DNA of 64,000 bases from Hirundichthys speculiger (lineage: Eukaryota; Chordata; Actinopteri; Beloniformes; Exocoetidae), in the NCBI GenBank assembly GCA_018398805.1, contig JAGFBZ010002379.1, positions 620,001 to 684,000 on the forward strand. The letters run 5' to 3'. The position numbers were made by a program, and so were the translations under genes. The notes below the pieces were generated by a model that was not told the origin of the DNA, did not search any database, and saw only the letters and a program-made list of their open reading frames with translations. Below are positions 56,490 through 64,000 of the stretch, piece by piece. Numbering within the stretch: the stretch's first letter is position 1; the number at the start of each line of letters is the position of its first letter.

Positions 56490-56958
56490 TAGGGCTGGGC
56501 AACGATTAAAATTTTTAGTCGCGATTAATCGCATTATTTCCCTGATTAATCACGATTAATCGCATTGTATACGCGAAATCAAATAATGAATTCAAAAGTA
56601 GTGTAAAATGCACTTTTATTGAAATGTCCTGCTGCCATATGAACTAAAGTGTCATAACATTTGCTGTTCAAACACTTTCAACATCAGTACTTGTCAGTAA
56701 CACATAATTAGTGTAAATCTCATCTTAAAAAATGTAACATAAAATAAAGCTTATTGCCACTGCCAGGGCATTAATGTCATCCTGTTTTTATAAAAAGTAA
56801 AAAAAGTTTACAAACAAAATCCAACAAAATGCTTGTGGCTCAGCACAATCAGAACATTAAAACAGGTAATTTCTGAGCTAACAGCAGAAACTTTTAACGG
56901 GGAGTTCAACTTGGCAGTTGTTACAGAATAACCTTGTTTCTGTCAAATCCTCCGTCTG
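56490..56958 (-). mobile_element. hAT-like element, other end of the family at 6819
   Basis: Begins TAGGGCTGGGCAACGATTAA, then palindromic GATTAATCGCGATTAATC-like sequence. At about 56855-56955 it carries AGCAGAAACTTTTAACGGGG and GGAGTTCAACTTGGCAG, the reverse complement of the segment at 7530-7620. The two copies therefore begin with opposite ends of one element. The right end is lost at or before the next repeat. Confidence 0.6.
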
Positions 56959-56961
56959 GGA

Positions 56962-57300
56962 CAGTCCTTCTCAAATAGTGGGGTGCGACCCCTTGGGGGG
57001 CGCGGTACAATGCCGGGGGGGCGTGTGTGACCCCGGGGAACAAGCCTTTTATTTTTGGCTGTACTGGAATAAAGTGTAATTGCACATGTACTCCAGTAGG
57101 GGCAGTGTAAGAAATGATCTCATTTTGGGTTTTCTGGTACTGATCAGCAAAGAGGGTTAAGGCAAAAAAAAAGAGTGCCTTGGTGTCAGTATAATTACGT
57201 GGAGTGCAGAACACTTTTAACATTGAAAAGCTGTTTTGACTTCTTGAATTCAGCTCTCTGGGTGGCCTGAGTGGTTGGTCAGAGAGCACTTGTCATTGAT
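56962..57300. mobile_element. hAT-type terminus (CAGTCCTTCTCAAATAG)
   Basis: CAGTCCTTCTCAAATAGTGG followed by GC-rich sequence with GGGGGGCGCGG is typical of one end of hAT elements in fish. It directly abuts the preceding hAT copy. No opposite end is seen; the right border is a guess. Confidence 0.5.
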
Positions 57301-57479
57301 TGCAGAGGACCCCACCCTTTATACCGAAGGAAACTTGCATTTAAAGCTTGACTTAGATTTCCACAAAGCTGCTCTAAAATTAATCAAATTGTGTTTGAAA
57401 GGCCTAAAGCCTGAAAACTGAGATGATATATTTCAGCTGCCCGTGATTGGCACTGTTACCTGTTTTAGAAACTGGATTA

Positions 57480-58138
57480 CAGTGATCCCTTGCCACTTCG
57501 TGGTTTAAATTCCGCGGTTTTAGTTATTCGTGGATTTTTTCAGAAATATATAATATAATTTAAAAAAAATTTAAGAAATAGCGGAAACATCACAGGATGT
57601 TGTGCGCGTTCTCTCACAGTGAAGAAATGCAGTGAGCCAGTCTGGCCCCTTTAAGAAGGTAGTCTTATGTGTAATGATGTGGCCTTATGGGTAATGGAGT
57701 GTGTGTGTCGTGGGACGGCAGACGAAAACAGGGTTAGATGAAAAGTGTAGTGAGCATAAACAGCAGACCAGCGTGTATAGATTTACATTCTCTGTTAACC
57801 GACAGGAGCTGAACAATACAACCTGCGTGATGTTACAAGTTCCTGCAGTGCCAGAATAAAGTGCTTGTTCCATGCAGAGAAAACCGGACTTTTTGTTTTG
57901 TTGTTGTTAGCAAATTAGCCGCTAATTATGAGCCAAAAATAGCACAATACCAGCAGTTTGTTTACAATGGTTTAGAGACCAGAGGCTGTGAAGGTAACAG
58001 TAAGACTACAGTTACATATTTACTACATATTTTAAACACATTATTGAGGCTTGGGGGGCTCCGGCCCCAGATCGCGGATTTTGATTGTCGCAGGGGGGGC
58101 GCCGGTCCCCGTTAACCGCGAAAAATAAGGGATCATTG
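57480..58138. mobile_element. Pogo/Tigger-like MITE with intact ends
   Basis: CAGTGATCCCTTG at the left and AAGGGATCATTG at the right form inverted ends, each flanked by TA (57478-57479 and 58139-58140). Inside each end are GCGGTTTT and CCGCGA strings typical of this terminus. The element is 659 bp with no transposase, so it is non-autonomous. Confidence 0.75.
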
Positions 58139-60390
58139 TATTGAATATATGAACATGTTTCTGATATTTATCATACATTTGGTATAATTTCATGTGAACA
58201 TATTCACTGTATAGAACCCATCTGTGGAAATGAATCATCCTGATATAAGTAACCTCAACCAACGAGGAGAAGCTGTCTGTGTTTGCAGCTGCAGCAATGC
58301 AGGGTTTTGCATTTCAGGCCTGCAGCACATTGATACAGTGGGTACACAGGCCCTTTAGTGCCAGTAAAAAGGTAAAAGACAAAGGGGAAAAAAATCATTT
58401 CAAACAAGCATGTTTGAAAGTGTTCAAAATGAAAATAACATTCTATTCGCCACATGGTATGTTAATCTGCTGAAGCTTTAAGTTTCGTGCATCATTTTCT
58501 TGTCACAATTTGGAAATATGCAAAAAAGAACAATCATTTTTCTCTCCCTAAATCTTTGTAATCATTAAAATGTCTTTTCATCTATAATGTTCTCATCCAT
58601 GACCACCTCAGCAAAAAAAAAAAAAAAAAAAAACCCCAACTTTTACTTAGAAACCAAAAAAAAAAAAACAAAGAAATGTGCCCCTTCAATTATGCTGCAG
58701 CTGTTTTATTATTGGCAGGAAAATCTTACCCAATACTAAACCAACTTTGGTCAATAATCATCACCCACCACCCCATAATTATCATAGTCAGAAGACCAGG
58801 CAAGACAGAAAAAAAAGGTCTAGATCTTTAAGGTCAGAATTGTGCAATAGCTTTCCAGTGTTGTCAAGATTTTCCTGTTTTACTTGTTCCTCTCACAGTC
58901 AATATGTCCATTCGAAGCGGATCCCTCCAAAACAAGAATTGGAATGAAATGATCTGGACAGGTGTCAAATAATGAAACATCATTTGTTTTGACATCTGAT
59001 GAATACAATAAAAATAAAAATCCAGTATCTAAATCCCTCATGTGCAGTGGGATTCAGTAATCTAAACAAGCTGGTCCCTCCTGACCTTTCATGTCATATG
59101 TGCATCCTGAGATCATATTAGACAGAAGAGATACTTAACCTGTAGTTTTTTTGCATGAATACATCAGGATCCTTTCATCATTCTGGTCGGTTCTATTTCA
59201 TTGTCTGTTAAAACACGTCTCCACATGGAAAACTAGGAGCAGAAAGCAGCATGGAAAGAATGACGATGTCACAACAGAAGGCATTTTGAAAAGAGAAGAA
59301 AAAAAAAACTTGATGTGTAAGCTACTTCATATGTCATGTAGAGTCCTGTTTGAAAAGGTGACCAAATGGCCCAAAGTGAGTTATGAAGTTTGGACTACAG
59401 CTCTGTAACAAGAACCAGCCTGGGTCTGTGGATCAGTTTAAAACCCTTGAATGTGGTATGGGGAGTCGCTTACCGGTAAAGAAAAAAGGACAAAGACGTG
59501 AGGCCAGAGAAGGATTGGAGGAAGGATGAAGCCTGGCCAAATGAAGGGGTAAATCTGGAAGCAAAGGTCAAAGTTATAGATTCTTATATAATATATAACA
59601 GATACAGAGAGGCTAGAGCTACAGAGTTAATTTCTGTCTCTCTGTTCACGTATGTGGGTCTCTCTCTCTGTGTGTGTGTGATGGAGACTCTTCCTGCCAG
59701 GGGATTTTCCATAGTCTCTGCTGTATTCAGAAACAGATGCATTATTGGCAGTGAAAGCAGTAGTCTGGTAGAAATCCCGTAGAGACAGAGGCCCTCAAAG
59801 CGTTCTTCTCACTGTCCCAGCTCATTTCACACTCAACCGCTTTTTTTTCACTGTTGCTCTTTCGTTTAACACACACCTTTTCATTCTACCTTGTCACATT
59901 TGTTTACTGATTGTTGATAAAGCTTCTTCCACTGACACAGCTGGTTACAAAACACTGTAACCCCACGTAGCAAGCTGTTTTTTTTTTTTTTGTACGTTGT
60001 TTCCTGCAAATCCTGTGATAAGCTTTATTTGAAAAAATTATACTAACAACTAATTCCCTCTGTTGTAATGCTCTCTTTCTGGATTTCTTGCTGTCCCCTG
60101 GCCTTCCACCTCCACTCTCTATTCATGTGAGGTGATTCAGCATCATAGTGAGTCTTTTAGACAGCACGTGAGTGACCTCATCTTCTCACATCTGCTGCAG
60201 TCTTTTACCCACCACCTTGAAAGGCCTCAGTACTGTGCAGGAATTGTGATTAACTCATGCACATACAAGCCAATTTCATACAGTGTGCATATACTGTACT
60301 ATACAGATGCACTTTAATACGCAGAGACAAGCACCTAAACAAGCGGTTAATTTAAAACAAAGAAAAGAGTCGATTTTCCTGTCCCATCCC
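58139..60390. other. Intergenic DNA without recognised genes
   Basis: AT-rich with poly-A tracts near 58612-58634 and 58656-58670. No homology recognised on either strand. Confidence 0.6.
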
Positions 60391-61290
60391 CCCTACTTTA
60401 ATCGTGCGACTGGTCCACTCTGGTGCTCCATAAGATTTCTAGTTGCCAAACAAGATCAAGTCATCACCTCGTATTGATGATGGAAGAGTTTCAATGTCTT
60501 CCCAGCACTTCTCAAAGACTCTCGGTAGTGTCAAGGTTTGGATTCCTTTGCTGCCAGTCCATGTGGGAAAATGATCTCATGCTCTTTCACAGTTTGAACC
60601 TTTAGAGTTCAAGCATTGTCCTCTTGGAATTATGCACATGCCATCAGGAAAGAAAAGAATCTGTTGATGGAAAAGCACGATCATCCAGTGCAGGAAGTCA
60701 GCTGACTTCAGCATGGAGGGTTATGATGTTGTTGAAACCAGACCTCACCAAATGAAGCTACCCCAGATCATAACACTGCTGTCACGGGTTTCCACAGTAA
60801 GCATTAAGCATGAAGATTACATTGCTTCATCTGGTGCTCTTCTTGTCCCAACACTATAATCGTTTTTTTTTAATCAGGGTAAGTCTGAAGTCATCAGGCT
60901 ATGTGATCCCCGGATTTCCATCACAGATGGATTTTCTTAAAGACTGAAGGTTTTTTGTACCAGTCTCTTGAGTTTTCTTGACAGTGTGTATGGAAATCCT
61001 CTCATTTTTTTGGTATCAAACATTGCTGTGAGTTCTCCTGTTGATTTTCTTCAATTAAATTTCATCAAATCTTTACAGTGATTTCCGATTAAAGTTCATT
61101 CAAGATTTTTTTCTGATCACATTTGATCCTTGAAGATGCCGGTTCGCCTCTATCCTTTTTAGGTTTTAATTATGAATTAGGCAGTTTTTAAAATCTAATT
61201 TTATCAGTTTCAACATTTTCCTCTGCTGTTTTGTTTGCTTGGTGTAGCCTTCTGAAACAAGATAACATCTTTTCCATGATCCCAGGGTGT
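60390..61290 (-). mobile_element. Possible heavily decayed Tc1-like element
   Basis: The order of phrases such as CCCCAGATCATAACACTGCTG, CATTAAGCATGAAG and CTCTTCTTGTCCC matches the minus-strand appearance of Tc1 transposase genes in fish, but no long frame survives and ends were not found. Confidence 0.35.
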
Positions 61291-61473
61291 GTCATCTGAC
61301 ATAGTTGTTTGAGGAATGAGCAGCTCCCCACTGCATGAGCTTAGGGTTAAAGAACTTGTTAGCAGTTAAAACATTAATCACTGCAGTACGTTGGGAGACT
61401 CTTGCCAGGTAATTACTTTTTTCTGTCCAGGCAGTCTATTATAAAGAGGAATTTTGTTAAGAAAGGTTCTCCT

Positions 61474-61622
61474 GGGGCGATGTGTGGCTCAACTGGATGA
61501 GCAGGTGCTGAAGGCCTTCCTTGCAGCTGGTTCAGGTCCTGGCCTACAACCCTGTACTGTGTTGTTATTTTCCTTCTCTCTCAACAGTTCCCATTTCTCT
61601 TTCAATTTCAAATAAAGGCAAC
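61474..61622 (+). mobile_element. tRNA-derived SINE
   Basis: The head GGGGCGATGTGTGGCTCAAC contains an A-box-like TGGCTCAACTGG (61485-61496) and a B-box-like GGTTCAGGTCC (61529-61539) spaced as in a tRNA gene. A pyrimidine-rich body and a CAAATAAAGGCAA tail follow. This is a common fish SINE pattern. It is not a functional tRNA gene: the B box has lost consensus bases. Confidence 0.7.
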
Positions 61623-61714
61623 TTTTGTACAAAGATATTTTAAATGATAAAGGTGCTCCTATTTAAAATAATGCTGCTGATTTAATTATCACCTTCAAAA
61701 CTCAACACAGGATT

Positions 61715-62115
61715 ACCAGGCTACCACCTTATTAGCAGACCCAGTCCTTTGCAGAGCAGGTAGACTGGACATCCATCCATTATCCATAACTAATTAGTCC
61801 TGTCTAGGGTCATAGGGATCTGCTGGAGCATATCAGCCTATCCCAGCTCTCTTCAGGCAAGAGGCAGGGGAACACCCTGAACAGGAGGCCAGTTCACATG
61901 TAGATTAACAACCACACACACTCACAATCAACTCATATGGAAAATTAAGAACCATCAATTAGCCTAACATGCATGTCTTTGGATTGTATGAGGAAGCTGG
62001 AACACACGGAGGGGAACATGCAAACTTCACACAGAAACTCCACCCTGCCCAGGTTCGAACCAGGAACCTTCTTGCTATGAGAAGCGTGAACCACCGAGTC
62101 ATCGTGCTGCCCACA
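61715..62115 (-). repeat. Common teleost interspersed repeat (CATCCATCCATTATC type)
   Basis: Contains ACATCCATCCATTATCCATA, TATCAGCCTATCCCAGCTCT, GCATGTCTTTGGATTG, GAACATGCAAACTTCACACAG and GGTTCGAACCAGGAACCTTC in the standard order of a very abundant fish retroelement-derived repeat. In the opposite orientation the GGATGGATG side is the 3' tail. The family name is not assigned. Confidence 0.65.
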
Positions 62116-62255
62116 GACTGAACAGTTAGTTAAATCACTTAAAGGGATATGCCAAAATTGTTGAAACAAGGCTGTTGGGGCTACATGTAAATACAGACAT
62201 TTTGGAGTTATTGTGAAGTTTATGCCCCCCACCCCGCCACACACACACACAAATA

Positions 62256-62668
62256 CACTCACCAGCCACTTTATTAGGTAAACCTGTCCAACTGTTAGTT
62301 AACACAAATTTTCTGATGGCTACTTCCAGCAGAATAACGCGTCATGTAATAAAGCACGAATCATCTCAGACTGGTTTCTTGAACAGGACAATGTGTCCAC
62401 TGGACTCAAACGGCCTCCACAGAGACCAGATCTCAATCCAACAGAGCACCTTTGGGATGTGGTGGAACGGGAGATTCACATCATGGATGTGCAGCTGACA
62501 AATCTGCAGCAGCTGCGTGATGCCATAATGTCAATATGGACCAAACTCTCTGAGGAATGTTTCCAGTACCTTGTTGAATCTATGCCATGAAGGATTAAGG
62601 CAGTTCTGAAGGCAAAGGGGTCAAACCCGGTACTAGCAAGGTGGACCTAATAAAGTGGACGGTGAGTG
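62256..62668 (+). mobile_element. Tc1-like element, internally deleted, both ends present
   Basis: CACTCACCAGCCACTTTATT at the left and AATAAAGTGGACGGTGAGTG at the right are inverted ends, flanked by TA on both sides. Only 413 bp remain: the C-terminus of the transposase survives (RPDLNPTEHLWDVVEREIHI, then LQQLRDAIMSIWTKLSEE, ending in ESMP), with frame changes. Same family and orientation as the copy in acat2 intron 8. Confidence 0.85.
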
Positions 62669-62908
62669 TATATTCATTCCCAAACTGCAGGTATATCACT
62701 TTTAATTCATATCAAGCACCACATCATAAATACCTGTTTTAAAATCTATTGTCTGCTATATGCTCTGCTATTCTCACCAAACCTGCTTCTAGAAAGAGGA
62801 TGGTGAAATAAGTCATGTTACTTTTGTTCAGGAATGTCACATGTAGGTGCTTTTTTTTTTATTTATTCAAAGCAGTAAGTAGTTTGGCTCCCCTGTAAGT
62901 CCCTATTC

Positions 62909-62926
62909 CCCCCCCCCCCCCCCCCT
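62909..62926. repeat. Poly-C run
   Basis: Eighteen consecutive C followed by T-rich sequence. Confidence 0.9.
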
Positions 62927-62929
62927 TTT

Positions 62930-64000
62930 TCCTTTCTTTTTAAGTTTTGTTATTGCTTCCTGTTTGATGAGGGTAAGGTACAGAACAGTTTGGTTAGACT
63001 ACAGAAAAAAAAAAATTCAGTTAAAAAAAAACGTAAACAATTTCCCAACAGCAAAACAGCCTGATGCCATGGGTCCTGATACTGTCGAGTTACACTGTAT
63101 AAATAATTTTGATTTAGTCTGAGATTGTTCACCCGTTGGTTCCTATTGGTTCCAGCTGCTCTGCTATTTTGTGTTTGCCATTCTCTCGATCAGAGATGTT
63201 TAGTTGAAAGTGGGCTCGTTCTGGTGCTGTTTTACAAAAGTGATACAAATATTCAGATGAATCACACACATCAGCTGTAATTGCTCTGGGTACATTACTC
63301 ATCACATTTCAAATATCTTCTCTCTATGCAACAACTGATAACTGAAGCTTTATATAAACTGGGACTCACACTGTCATTGTTGACTTTGCTTGTGTTATTG
63401 CATACTTTGATGGGAGTCTTGTCGATGTGAAATTGTACCCACACCACCCATAAAGATGTTTTCTTGTGTTGCCTCAGCCCTCCCATGTCCTTCCGTTTGT
63501 TGGCTGTTGTCTCTCCTCAGCCAGCCAGCACAGGCTGCTCCTGTTGTGATGTGACTTTTCCATCCAGCTCAGTCTGAGAAGGACTCGTCTTGCTCTTTCA
63601 CAACATCTCCTGGCTCTGCCATTGAGGATGTTTTTTTAAATGCAGTGATTAATAAGACCAAATAAAATATTACCTTGGAAGCCTCAAGAAGAAACAACAT
63701 TCAACATTTTCCATGTACATATCTCTTTGCTGTAAATGGCTTTTCAAGATGAGATGATGTCCTTTTATTTATTTATTTTTTTAATCGAGATTTAGTGGTA
63801 CCATTCACAGGCCAAGAAAGGAGGAGAGCGTTTTGTATTCTCAGTCCCTACATGTAGATTTATATGACATCAGATGGCAGTGATTTATAACTGTTTATAT
63901 GTTCATCTTTGTGTTTATATTGTTTGCACAATGATCGTTTTGCAGGTCTGTGGAAAGTGTTTGCCAGCATGCACAGAATGCACAGTTGTGTTTCTCTTTA
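62930..64000. other. Right edge, no recognised gene
   Basis: AT-rich sequence without coding or repeat signals that I recognise. Confidence 0.55.

Noticed and set aside
61474..61560. tRNA gene
   Set aside because: A and B boxes are present but degenerate, no cloverleaf can be closed, and the SINE body and tail follow directly.

Overview
The window is vertebrate nuclear DNA, almost certainly from a percomorph teleost fish. Genes are split into short exons with GT-AG introns. Gene order and strands (tcp1 +, acat2 -, wtap -, sod2 +) are the mirror image of human 6q25.3 (SOD2-WTAP-ACAT2-TCP1). Intergenic DNA and introns are full of teleost-type repeats: several Tc1/mariner families, L2-like LINE tails, hAT termini and a tRNA-derived SINE. 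Exons were assembled by hand from splice sites, phase continuity and similarity to known families; no alignment was run.

Layout. 1-24.5 kb: 3' part (15 exons seen) of a plus-strand plekhg1-like RhoGEF with DH and PH domains and a long disordered tail, then its 3' UTR. 24.6-30.6 kb: transposon-rich spacer with a Tc1 copy lacking one end and an L2-like LINE containing a second LINE insertion. 30.6-35.5 kb: tcp1 (CCT1), whose introns 1, 3, 6 and 7 each carry a segment that folds as an H/ACA snoRNA; these form two paralogous pairs. 36.3-40.2 kb: acat2 (minus), tail-to-tail with tcp1. 40.7-48 kb: wtap (minus). 49.3-52.5 kb: sod2 (plus), head-to-head with wtap. 52.5-64 kb: no gene recognised, only transposon remnants, a SINE and low-complexity DNA.

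The genes are housekeeping functions: chaperonin subunit, cytosolic thiolase, m6A writer adaptor and mitochondrial Mn superoxide dismutase, next to a Rho-signalling GEF. They share a conserved neighbourhood, not a pathway.

The main observations are: (i) four predicted H/ACA snoRNAs in tcp1, with the same guide pocket in introns 6 and 7 and another shared pocket in introns 1 and 3; (ii) four isolated +1-base frameshifts in otherwise intact conserved exons (plekhg1 twice, tcp1, wtap), best explained by base-insertion errors in the assembly; (iii) an array of four evenly spaced CCAAT boxes plus a TATA-like box inside acat2 intron 1, pointing away from acat2; (iv) a LINE-in-LINE insertion with a 7-bp target-site duplication.
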